64,000 nucleotides of DNA. Source: Brachybacterium squillarum M-6-3. Lineage in GTDB: Bacteria; Actinomycetota; Actinomycetes; Actinomycetales; Dermabacteraceae. Positions 8,396 to 15,311 of the stretch are shown piece after piece (the stretch's first letter is position 1; every line of letters begins with the position of its first letter). A program made the position numbers and the translations under genes. The stretch spans positions 744,001 to 808,000 of the forward strand of contig NZ_AGBX01000007.1 of assembly GCF_000225825.1 (NCBI RefSeq). The letters run 5' to 3'. The notes below the pieces were generated by a model. It made no database searches. It saw only the letters and a program-made list of their open reading frames with translations, and had not been told where the DNA came from.

Positions 8396-9414
8396 GCTCG
8401 ACCATGCCGGAGGTCCCGGACCCTGTGAGGGGCCCCGCGCCCTCCTCGACACCCTCCCCCGCCGACCAGGACGTGCGCGCCCAGCTGCAGGGCCTGGCCG
8501 AGGAGGTCCACAAGGGCGTGGTGGGCCAGGACGCCGCCGTCACCTCGCTGGTGGTGGCGCTGCTGTGCCGCGGCCACGTGCTGCTGGAGGGCGTGCCCGG
8601 GGTCGCCAAGACCCTGCTGGTGCGCTCCCTGGCCGCCGCCCTGGACGTGCGCATGCGGCGCGTCCAGTTCACCCCCGACATGATGCCCGGCGACATCACC
8701 GGCTCCCTGGTCTACGACAACGCCACCAGCGACCTCGTCTTCCGCGAGGGCCCCGTGTTCACGAACCTGCTGCTGGCCGACGAGATCAACCGCACGCCCC
8801 CGAAGACGCAGTCGGCGCTGCTGGAGGCGATGGCGGAGCGGCAGGTCACCGTCGACGGCGCCTCCCGGCCGCTGCCGGACCCCTTCCTGGTGGTCGCCAC
8901 CCAGAACCCCATCGAGTTCGACGGCACCTACACGCTGCCCGAGGCCCAGCTGGACCGCTTCCTGCTCAAGGCCGTGATGCCGCTGCCGGAGCGGGAGGTC
9001 GAGGTGGACGTGCTGCGCCGCCACGCCGAGGGCTTCGACATGGCCGACCTCGCCGCCACCGGGCTGCGGGCCGTCGTCGACGTGCCCTCCCTGCACCGCG
9101 CCCAGTCCGATGTCGCCGCCGTCGCCGCCGAGGACCCCGTCGTGCAGTACATCGTGGACGTCTGCCGGGCCACCCGCCGCTCCCCCAGCCTCGCCCTCGG
9201 GGTCTCCCCGCGCGGCACCATCGCCCTGCTGCGCACCGCCCGCGCCTGGGCTTACCTGATGGGACGCGACTTCATCACCCCGGACGACGTGAAGACGATG
9301 GCTCCGGCCACCCTCGCCCACCGGGTGCAGCTGACCACGGAGGCCGAGCTCGAGGGCACCCAGGTGGAGGCCGTGCTGGCCGCGACCCTGGCCTCGGTGC
9401 CGGTCCCCCGCTGA
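8392..9414 (+). CDS. MoxR family AAA+ ATPase
   Basis: This is a 340-residue AAA+ chaperone-like ATPase. Walker A is GVPGVAKT near residue 70 and Walker B is LLLADEINR near residue 130. The MoxR signature TQNPIEFDGTYTLPEAQLDRF follows as two adjoining parts, then a C-terminal lid. MoxR proteins usually act with vWA-domain partners to mature or remodel protein complexes. The DUF58 protein encoded 15 bases downstream is the expected partner. The gene is coupled to DUF4350 by an ATGA overlap. Confidence 0.93.
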   Translation: MSSTMPEVPDPVRGPAPSSTPSPADQDVRAQLQGLAEEVHKGVVGQDAAVTSLVVALLCRGHVLLEGVPGVAKTLLVRSLAAALDVRMRRVQFTPDMMPGDITGSLVYDNATSDLVFREGPVFTNLLLADEINRTPPKTQSALLEAMAERQVTVDGASRPLPDPFLVVATQNPIEFDGTYTLPEAQLDRFLLKAVMPLPEREVEVDVLRRHAEGFDMADLAATGLRAVVDVPSLHRAQSDVAAVAAEDPVVQYIVDVCRATRRSPSLALGVSPRGTIALLRTARAWAYLMGRDFITPDDVKTMAPATLAHRVQLTTEAELEGTQVEAVLAATLASVPVPR

Positions 9415-9428
9415 GCCGGGTCCCGCCC

Positions 9429-10727
9429 ATGCGCCTGTCCCCGACGCCCCGTGCGGTGCTGCTGGCCCTGCTGCCGCTGCCGCTGATCGTGCTGTGGCCG
9501 CACTGGTGGACGCTGCTGCTCGCCGCCGTCGGCGTGCTCGCGGTGGTGCTCGGCGACGCCCAAGCGGCGCCCTCCCCCCGGGCGCTCACGGTGCGGCGGG
9601 AGGCGCCGCTGCAGGTGCGGCTCGGCACCACCGCGACGGGACGGCTGCTGGTGACCAACCCCGGGCCGCGGACAGCGGAGCTGGAGCTACGCGACGCCTG
9701 GAACCCGACCGCGGGCCTGGACACGCAGCGCACCCGCCTCACGGTGCCGCCGCAGGAGCGGCGCGCGGTCCCCCAGACCTTCACCCCCACCCGCCGCGGG
9801 GAGCACTCCTCGCGCGCCCTGGTCATCTCCTCCCGGGGGCCGCTCGGCGTCGGTCGCCGCAGCGCCCCCGTGCAGGCGCCGGGGCGGATGCTCGCCCTGC
9901 ACCCCTTCGGCGCCCGCCGCCACCTGCCCTCCCGGGTGCAACGGCTGCGGGAGATCGAGGGCCTGGCCGCGATCCACCAGCGCGGCCAGGGCACCGAGTT
10001 CGACTCCCTGCGCGACTTCGTCGACGGCGACGACGTGCGCTCGATCGACTGGCGCGCCACCGCCCGCCGCCGCAGCGTGGTGGTGCGGACGTGGCGCCCT
10101 GAGCGGGACCGGCATGTGCTGATCGTGGTGGACACCTCCCGCACCGGCGCCGCCCGGCTCGGCGAGGGCACCAGGCTGGACGCCGCCTTCGACGCGGCGC
10201 TGCTGCTGACGGCCCTGGCCGGGCAGGCCGGGGACCGGGTGGACCTGCTGTGCATCGACCGCATCCCGCACCGTTCGGTGGTGGGCTCCAGCCGCACGAC
10301 GGTGCTGCACGACGTGGTCGCGGCCACGGCCGCGGTGCACCCGGCGTTGGTGGAGACCGACTGGGAGCTGGCCGCGGCCGCCGTCGCCGAACGCACCCGA
10401 AAAGGCTCCCTGGTGGTGCTGCTGACCCCGATCGAGGAGTCCGCGATGCACGGGGTGCTGCTCCCGGTCGCCGCGCGCATCGCGCAGGACCATCAGCTGC
10501 TGGTGGCCTCCGTGGCCGATCCCGCGCTGGGGGCGCTCGCGGCGGGGCGGGGCGACGCGGAGCAGGTGTACCTGGCGGCCGCCGCCGAGCAGGCCCGGGC
10601 CGACCGCGACGGGGTGGGGCGGGCCCTGGAGCGCGCGGGCGCGCACGTGGTCGACGCCGATCCGGAGCACGCCCCGCAGGACCTGGCCGACGCCTACCTG
10701 GCGCTGAAGGCGGCCGGGCGGCTCTGA
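9429..10727 (+). CDS. DUF58 (vWA-like) domain protein
   Basis: This is a 432-residue protein with two N-terminal membrane helices (about residues 10-45) and a beta-rich extracytoplasmic or juxtamembrane part. The DUF58 core follows, with the signature RDFVDGDDVRSIDWRATAR. A vWA-like nucleotide-fold segment has a MIDAS-type DTSRT motif in HVLIVVDTSRTG. DUF58 proteins are MoxR partners. The gene closes the operon that begins at 5434 and converges on the SpoIIM-like gene with only 12 bases between stops. Confidence 0.9.
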   Translation: MRLSPTPRAVLLALLPLPLIVLWPHWWTLLLAAVGVLAVVLGDAQAAPSPRALTVRREAPLQVRLGTTATGRLLVTNPGPRTAELELRDAWNPTAGLDTQRTRLTVPPQERRAVPQTFTPTRRGEHSSRALVISSRGPLGVGRRSAPVQAPGRMLALHPFGARRHLPSRVQRLREIEGLAAIHQRGQGTEFDSLRDFVDGDDVRSIDWRATARRRSVVVRTWRPERDRHVLIVVDTSRTGAARLGEGTRLDAAFDAALLLTALAGQAGDRVDLLCIDRIPHRSVVGSSRTTVLHDVVAATAAVHPALVETDWELAAAAVAERTRKGSLVVLLTPIEESAMHGVLLPVAARIAQDHQLLVASVADPALGALAAGRGDAEQVYLAAAAEQARADRDGVGRALERAGAHVVDADPEHAPQDLADAYLALKAAGRL

Positions 10728-10739
10728 GCCCGCGACCGT

Positions 10740-11735
10740 TCAGCCGACGGTGGCGACCCGCTCCCCCACCAGCTCCGCGGAGAGGTCCCCGCGGATACCG
10801 GCCCGGTGCACGGTGCGACCGCGGCCCAGCATGAACCACAGGAACGCGGCCCAGGCGAGGACGCCGATCGCGATCCGCATCGCCGGCGGCAGGGCGCCGG
10901 GGGTCACGAAGGCCTCGATCAGGCCCGAGACCAGCAGCACGGGCACCAGCCCGATGGCGACGGACACCAGGCTGCGGGCCGCGTGCGCGAGCGCCCAGGA
11001 GCGCGGCAGCGGGCCGGGCCGCACCCACGCCCAGCAGGTCATCAGGCCCGCCCCGGCCCCGACCAGCACCGCGGTCAGCTCCAGCAGCCCGTGCGGGAGG
11101 ATGTACACGAAGAAGGTGCCGAGGCCCCCGTAGGCGGCCATCACCCCCGCGGTCAGGCCGATGTTCAGGCCGTTCTGCAGCAGCATCAGCACGGGCCACA
11201 CGCCGGTCACGCCGAACACGACGGCCTGGGCCGCGATCCAGGCGTTGTTGGTCCACACCTGGGCGGCGAAGCCGGTGGCCTCGCCCTGGAAGTAGTAGGC
11301 CACGAAGTCGCCGCGGACCAGGTCCTGCTGCGCGTCCTGCGGCACCGCGAGGTCGCGGGCGCGGTCGTCGAGACCGAAGTACAGGGCGGTGACGAGCGTG
11401 GCCAGCAGGAAGATGCCGGCCGCCAGGGCCACCCCCCAGCGGGAGGCGTACAGCGCGGCCGGCAGGTCCTCCCACCAGAAGTCCCGCACGCGCCGCCAGG
11501 TGCTCACTCGGGTGCCGGTGATGCGCAGCCGGGCCCGGTGCACCAGCAGCGAGAGCCGGGCCGTGAGAGTGGGGTCCGGGGTGCGGGAGCGGATCGTGGA
11601 GAGATGGGTGGCGGTCTCCTGGTAGAGCGACAGCAGCTCCTCGACCTCGGCGGCGTCCAGGTGCCGCTGCCGGGTCAGCACGGCGAGCCGCTCCCAGCGG
11701 GGGCGGTTGACGGCGATCACGGCGTCCAGGTCCAC
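10740..11735 (-). CDS. Stage II sporulation protein M-like membrane protein
   Basis: This is a 331-residue integral membrane protein of the SpoIIM/DUF95 family. It has a long cytoplasmic N-terminus rich in charged residues, then about six membrane helices. The N-terminal MDLDAVIAVNRPRWERL and the central GLNIGLTAGVMAAYG and YILPHGLLELTAV are typical of actinobacterial members. These bacteria do not make endospores, so the name is only a family label. The gene is regularly found next to RDD, MoxR and DUF58 genes, as here. The start is a GTG at 11735 with a -10 hexamer 6 bases upstream. Confidence 0.87.
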   Translation of the reverse strand: MDLDAVIAVNRPRWERLAVLTRQRHLDAAEVEELLSLYQETATHLSTIRSRTPDPTLTARLSLLVHRARLRITGTRVSTWRRVRDFWWEDLPAALYASRWGVALAAGIFLLATLVTALYFGLDDRARDLAVPQDAQQDLVRGDFVAYYFQGEATGFAAQVWTNNAWIAAQAVVFGVTGVWPVLMLLQNGLNIGLTAGVMAAYGGLGTFFVYILPHGLLELTAVLVGAGAGLMTCWAWVRPGPLPRSWALAHAARSLVSVAIGLVPVLLVSGLIEAFVTPGALPPAMRIAIGVLAWAAFLWFMLGRGRTVHRAGIRGDLSAELVGERVATVG

Positions 11736-11741
11736 CCGCCC

Positions 11742-11747
11742 AGCCTA
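11742..11747 (-). promoter_or_regulatory. Leaderless-type -10 for the SpoIIM-like gene
   Basis: TAGGCT on the minus strand ends 6 bases before the GTG start at 11735. There is no Shine-Dalgarno in the gap. Together these indicate that transcription starts at or next to the start codon. Confidence 0.6.
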
Positions 11748-11840
11748 GGGCGGGACGGCACCGCGGCACGGCCGACGAAAGTCGCGGGCCGCCCCTCCGG
11801 GAGCCGACCCCAGTCGCTGCTGCGCCCGGGGACGGCCTGC

Positions 11841-11846
11841 GAGGAT
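11841..11846 (+). promoter_or_regulatory. Leaderless-type -10 for the RDD gene
   Basis: GAGGAT lies 6 bases before the ATG at 11853. It keeps A2 and T6 of the TAnnnT consensus. It is the divergent partner of the -10 at 11742-11747, with about 94 bases between them. A weak GAGG Shine-Dalgarno reading of the same bases is the alternative. Confidence 0.45.
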
Positions 11847-11852
11847 GGGGCC

Positions 11853-12680
11853 ATGAGCGCGGCGAGCGGACGGAGCGAGGCCCTGATCACCGGGGACGCG
11901 GTGATGCTGGACCTGCGCCCGGCCTCCTTCGCGGTGCGGATGCTGTCCGGGGCCGTGGACGGCGTCGTGGTGCTGGCCCTGCTGATCGGCCTCGGTCTGT
12001 CGATGGCCTGGGTCGACGCCCGGGAGGGGCTGGATGCGGGGCTGCTCGCCGCCGGCACCGTGCTGGCCTCGGTGACCGCGTTCGTCGGCTACCCGGTGCT
12101 GTGCGAGCAGCTGGGCCGGGGCCGATCCCTGGGGCGGCTGGTGACCGGCACCCGGGTGGTGCGGGACGACGGCGGCCCGGTGCATGCCCGCCAGAGCGTG
12201 CTGCGCGCCGTGATGGCGATGCTGGAGATCTGGTCGACGGCGGGGGCGATCGCGCTGACCAGCGCGGTGCTGGACCGGCGCTCACGGCGCCTGGGCGACC
12301 TGCTGGCGGGGACCGTGGTGATCCAGGAGCGGATGCGGGACCGGAGCCCCGAGCCCGTGCCGATGCCCGCCGAGCTGGGCGACTGGGCCGAGGGGGCGGA
12401 CCTGGGGCGGCTGCCGGCCCCGCTGATGCAGGAGATCCGCTCCTTCCTGCCGCGGGCCGCGCGGACGAACCCCGAGTCGCGGCGGGTGCTGGTGCGGGAC
12501 CTGGTCCAGCGCACCCTGCCGCACGTGGCGCCCGCGCCACCGCCCGGCACCGATCAGGAGCGCTTCCTGGCGGCGGTGATCGCCGAGCGTGCGGCCCGGG
12601 ACGAGCGCCGGCTGCGTCGGGCCCGGCAGCGACGCGAGGAGATCGAGGCGCAGGTGCGCACCGCGCCCTTCGGGGCCTGA
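11853..12680 (+). CDS. RDD family membrane protein
   Basis: This is a 275-residue protein whose first half is an RDD domain with about three membrane helices (residues 35-60, 65-90 and 115-140). It carries the arginine/aspartate pattern GRSLGRLVTGTRVVRDDGG and RRLGDLLAGTVVI. The second half is a charged cytoplasmic region ending in an Arg/Glu-rich helix. RDD proteins are of uncertain function; some have been linked to ion transport. The gene is divergent from the SpoIIM-like gene and convergent with manB, and its stop lies inside a shared terminator. Confidence 0.87.
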   Translation: MSAASGRSEALITGDAVMLDLRPASFAVRMLSGAVDGVVVLALLIGLGLSMAWVDAREGLDAGLLAAGTVLASVTAFVGYPVLCEQLGRGRSLGRLVTGTRVVRDDGGPVHARQSVLRAVMAMLEIWSTAGAIALTSAVLDRRSRRLGDLLAGTVVIQERMRDRSPEPVPMPAELGDWAEGADLGRLPAPLMQEIRSFLPRAARTNPESRRVLVRDLVQRTLPHVAPAPPPGTDQERFLAAVIAERAARDERRLRRARQRREEIEAQVRTAPFGA

Positions 12681-12700
12681 GCCCGTCGGGCCGCTCAGGC
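12675..12700. terminator. Bidirectional terminator spanning both stop codons
   Basis: A perfect 8-base stem GCCTGAGC / GCTCAGGC (12675-12682 and 12693-12700) encloses a short inner CCC/GGG pairing. The left arm contains the TGA of the RDD gene. The right arm contains, on the other strand, the TGA of the phosphomannomutase gene. There is no U-tract, as is usual for high-GC actinobacteria. Confidence 0.65.
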
Positions 12701-14371
12701 GGGGGGCGCGGTGCGTCCGGCGATGAGCACCGGGATGCCGTCCTGCACGGGGTGCGCGCGGGAGCAGTCGGTGCAGCGCAGCGCCCGCTCGGCGTCGACC
12801 AGCGCGCCGCCGCAGTCGGGGCAGCGCAGGCGCTCGCGCACCCACCTCGGCAGCTCCGCGACGGAGGACGGGGCGGAGGCGGCCTGCTCGACGGGCTCCG
12901 GCTCGGACTGGACCGGTTCGGGATCCGCCGCCTCCGGCTCGGCGATGGCCTCGAGCACGCGGTCACGGATGCGGGCCATGGTGTCCTCCTCGGCGGCCTC
13001 CACGTTCAGCCGCAGCAGCTTCTCGGTGTGCGAGGGACGCAGGGAGACCCACCACCGCTCGGCGGGGGCGGCGTCCTCGTCCCAGTGGACCAGGCTCAGC
13101 CCGTCCAGCTCGTCGACCTCGGTGCCGGGGATCGCCTCCAGCACGGCGCGTCCCCGGGCGAGGGCCGCCGCCGGATCGGCGGGCCGGGCGTTGATCTCCC
13201 CGCTGGAGGGGTAGGGGTCGTGCGCGGCCACCAGCGCGGAGGCGGGGCCGTCGGTGCCGGCGAGCGCCGCTATCACGTGCAGGGCCGCGAGCATCCCGGA
13301 GTCGGCGCGGAAGAAGTCGCGGAAGTAGTAGTGCGCGGAGTGCTCGCCGCCGAAGACCGCCTCGTGCTCGGCCATCAGCGCTTTGATCAGCGAGTGGCCC
13401 ACCGGGGAGCGCAGCGGCTCCCCGCCGGCCTCCCGCACCGCCTCGGCGACGTGTCGGGAGGAGACGGCGTTGGCGATCACCACGGGGCGCTCCTCGCCCG
13501 CGGCACGCATCCGGGCGATCTCCCGGGTGGCGATCAGCGCGGTCAGCGCCGAGGGGGTGACCACCTCGCCGCGCTCGTCCACGACGACGCAGCGATCGGC
13601 GTCGCCGTCGAAGGCGAGCCCCAGGTCGGCGCCGGCCTCGCGCACCGCCTGCCGCAGCCCCCGCAGGTTCGCGGGGTCCAGGGGGTTGGGCGGGTGCGCG
13701 GGGAAGGAGCCGTCGAGGTCGAGGTGCAGGCCCCGCAGGGTGATCCCGGGCAGCCGGCCCAGCACCGCGGGGGCGGTGAGCCCGGCCATGCCGTGGCCGG
13801 CGTCCACCACCACGGCCAGGGGCCGCGCGGCGGGCATCGGCACCAGGTCCAGCACGGTGTCGACGTAGTCGGTGAGGGTGTCCAGCTCCTGCACGCGGCC
13901 GCCGGCGACCTCGGGCACGGAGCCCTCGTCGAGGTAGCGCTCGGCGCGGCGGCCGATGGCGGCCAGGCCGGTGTCGTGGCTGACGGGTCGGGCGCCGGGC
14001 AGGCAGAGCTTGAGGCCGTTGTCGCCGGGCGGGTTGTGGCTCGCGGTGACCATCACCCCGGCGGCGTCGTGCAGGCCGGAGGCGCAGTAGAGCTGGTCGG
14101 TGGAGGCCGGTCCCGCGTCGGCGACGGTCGCGCCGCGGGCGGCCGCGCCCGCGACGACGGCGGCGGCCAGCTCCGGGGAGCTGGCGCGGGCGTCACGGGC
14201 GACGATCACGGCGGGGGCGGCCCCGTCGACGGCCTGCTCGGCGAGGTGGTCGACGAAGGCGGCGCCGAGCGCGCGGGCCACCTCGGCGCTCAGCTCCTCC
14301 CCGGCGACGCCGCGCACGTCGGAGGAGCCGATGATGCCGCGCAGGTCCGCGCCGGAGGGACGCTCACTCAT
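12695..14371 (-). CDS. manB: Phosphomannomutase/phosphoglucomutase fused to a Trm112-type zinc domain
   Basis: This is a 558-residue protein. Residues 1 to about 460 form a complete alpha-D-phosphohexomutase. It has the phosphoserine loop TASHNPPGDNG (Ser111), metal-binding DGDADR (255-260), sugar-binding GGEHSAHYYF and phosphate-binding RPSHTEKLLRLN. It should interconvert mannose-6-P and mannose-1-P, and possibly the glucose forms, feeding GDP-mannose. A Glu/Pro-rich linker leads to a C-terminal Trm112-like zinc ribbon at 515-558, with Cys517, Cys520, Cys533, Cys536 and the end motif DGIPVLI. In many actinobacteria the Trm112 protein is a separate small gene next to manB, so this looks like a fusion of neighbours. 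It overlaps DUF3499 by 8 bases. Confidence 0.92.
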   Translation of the reverse strand: MSERPSGADLRGIIGSSDVRGVAGEELSAEVARALGAAFVDHLAEQAVDGAAPAVIVARDARASSPELAAAVVAGAAARGATVADAGPASTDQLYCASGLHDAAGVMVTASHNPPGDNGLKLCLPGARPVSHDTGLAAIGRRAERYLDEGSVPEVAGGRVQELDTLTDYVDTVLDLVPMPAARPLAVVVDAGHGMAGLTAPAVLGRLPGITLRGLHLDLDGSFPAHPPNPLDPANLRGLRQAVREAGADLGLAFDGDADRCVVVDERGEVVTPSALTALIATREIARMRAAGEERPVVIANAVSSRHVAEAVREAGGEPLRSPVGHSLIKALMAEHEAVFGGEHSAHYYFRDFFRADSGMLAALHVIAALAGTDGPASALVAAHDPYPSSGEINARPADPAAALARGRAVLEAIPGTEVDELDGLSLVHWDEDAAPAERWWVSLRPSHTEKLLRLNVEAAEEDTMARIRDRVLEAIAEPEAADPEPVQSEPEPVEQAASAPSSVAELPRWVRERLRCPDCGGALVDAERALRCTDCSRAHPVQDGIPVLIAGRTAPPA

Positions 14372-14714
14372 CGGGGGACCGCACGACGCTGAGGTGCCGG
14401 GCGCCGGTGCCGGCCGGCTTCTCCGCGGCGGGGCGCACGGCCGGGCGGGGCTCGGGCGCGGGGCGGGCCGGGCGCAGGGCCTCGGCGAGGGCGACCAGGT
14501 CGTCGGGGACGGCGTCGCCGCCCTCGACACGCAGCAGCTCCCAGCCGACGGGGGCGGTGAGGCGTTCGGAGTGCACCTGGCAGAGGTCGTAGGTGTGCGG
14601 CTCGCTGCTGCGCGAGAGCGGGCCGAGCACCGCCGTGGAGTCGGCGTAGACGAAGGTCAACGTGCTCACCGCGGGGTTCGAGCAGGCGGTCCGGGAGCAT
14701 TCACGAGCTGGCAC
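14364..14714 (-). CDS. DUF3499 family protein
   Basis: This is a 116-residue protein starting at a GTG. The opening ARECSRTACSNPAVSTLTF and the following TFVYADSTAVLGPLS and YDLCQVHSERLTAP are the DUF3499 signature, with four cysteines and a histidine suited to binding a metal. The function is unknown. The family is confined to actinobacteria and is linked to whiB2 and manB as here. The C-terminal 40 residues are Pro/Ala-rich. The start is supported by a -10 hexamer TAGACT exactly 7 bases upstream and the absence of a Shine-Dalgarno. Confidence 0.9.
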   Translation of the reverse strand: MPARECSRTACSNPAVSTLTFVYADSTAVLGPLSRSSEPHTYDLCQVHSERLTAPVGWELLRVEGGDAVPDDLVALAEALRPARPAPEPRPAVRPAAEKPAGTGARHLSVVRSPDE

Positions 14715-14721
14715 AGAGGGG

Positions 14722-14727
14722 AGTCTA
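14722..14727 (-). promoter_or_regulatory. Leaderless-type -10 for DUF3499-manB
   Basis: TAGACT on the minus strand is followed by 7 bases and then the GTG at 14714. The opposite strand carries the matching promoter for the divergent gene at 14826, so both genes of this pair appear leaderless. Confidence 0.65.
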
Positions 14728-14812
14728 CGCAGGGGAGCCGCCCCCGCGGGGCGGCTCGCCCGGTCCCGCCCGACGGCGAGGGGGAGGTCACGGTCCTCCC
14801 GGCCGCGGGGAC

Positions 14813-14818
14813 TAGGGT
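14813..14818 (+). promoter_or_regulatory. Leaderless-type -10 for the metallopeptidase-like gene
   Basis: TAGGGT is followed by 7 bases and the ATG at 14826. No Shine-Dalgarno is present. It is divergent from the DUF3499 promoter about 90 bases away. Confidence 0.65.
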
Positions 14819-14825
14819 GCCGGGC

Positions 14826-15296
14826 ATGGACCTGCAGCCCTCCGGCTCCGCGCAGCCGCCCGGCCCACCCTCGCGTCGCGGGGCCCGACGCCGGGACCGG
14901 CACGGCCGCGGCCGCCGCTTCGACCTGGTGCCCCCGCACCTGCCGGGGCACCGCACCCGGCGCGAGCGCTTCGACGAGATGGTCGCGGACCTCGCGGCGG
15001 CCACCGCGGAGCGCTTCCCACGGCGGCTCGCGCACCTGCGGGTGCATGTGGAGGAGGTGCCCGCCGCGGACCCCTCCCCCTGGGAGGACGCGCCGGTGCT
15101 GCTGGGACGGGCGCTGCCGGCCACCCGGGAGCGGCCCGCCACGGTGATCGTCTACCGGCGTCCGATCGAGACCCGCTGCGCGGACGAGGCCGCGGTGGAG
15201 GCGATGGTGCGCCAGGTGCTCGCGGAGCAGATCGGCTCCCTGCTGGGCATCCCCCCGGAGGACATCGACCCGGAGGCCTGGGACCTCGAGGACTGA
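14826..15296 (+). CDS. Metallopeptidase-family (DUF1025-like) protein with a lost zinc site
   Basis: This is a 156-residue protein. After a basic, Pro-rich N-terminus of about 35 residues it matches the minimal-zincin family that accompanies DUF3499 and whiB2 in actinobacteria, with RRERFDEMVADL and a strand with VIVYRRPIE. The helix that should carry HExxH reads EQIGSLLGI near residues 135-143. By alignment with the usual HEIGHHFGI, both histidines and the catalytic glutamate are replaced. It is therefore probably not an active peptidase. The last three residues and stop (Leu-Glu-Asp-stop) form one arm of a perfect inverted repeat shared with the next gene. Confidence 0.75.
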   Translation: MDLQPSGSAQPPGPPSRRGARRRDRHGRGRRFDLVPPHLPGHRTRRERFDEMVADLAAATAERFPRRLAHLRVHVEEVPAADPSPWEDAPVLLGRALPATRERPATVIVYRRPIETRCADEAAVEAMVRQVLAEQIGSLLGIPPEDIDPEAWDLED

Positions 15297-15311
15297 GGCT
15301 CAGTCCTCGAG
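15285..15311. terminator. Perfect 13-1-13 inverted repeat joining two convergent genes
   Basis: CTCGAGGACTGAG (15285-15297), one base, then its exact reverse complement (15299-15311). Each arm encodes Leu-Glu-Asp-stop of the gene on its strand. It can form a strong hairpin at the 3' end of both transcripts and is the best candidate for a shared terminator. Confidence 0.7.

Noticed and set aside
10728-10739. A terminator between the DUF58 and SpoIIM-like genes
   Set aside because: Only 5-base stems (GGCTC/GAGCC and CGGCT/AGCCG) can be drawn in the 12-base gap and flanks; too weak to annotate.
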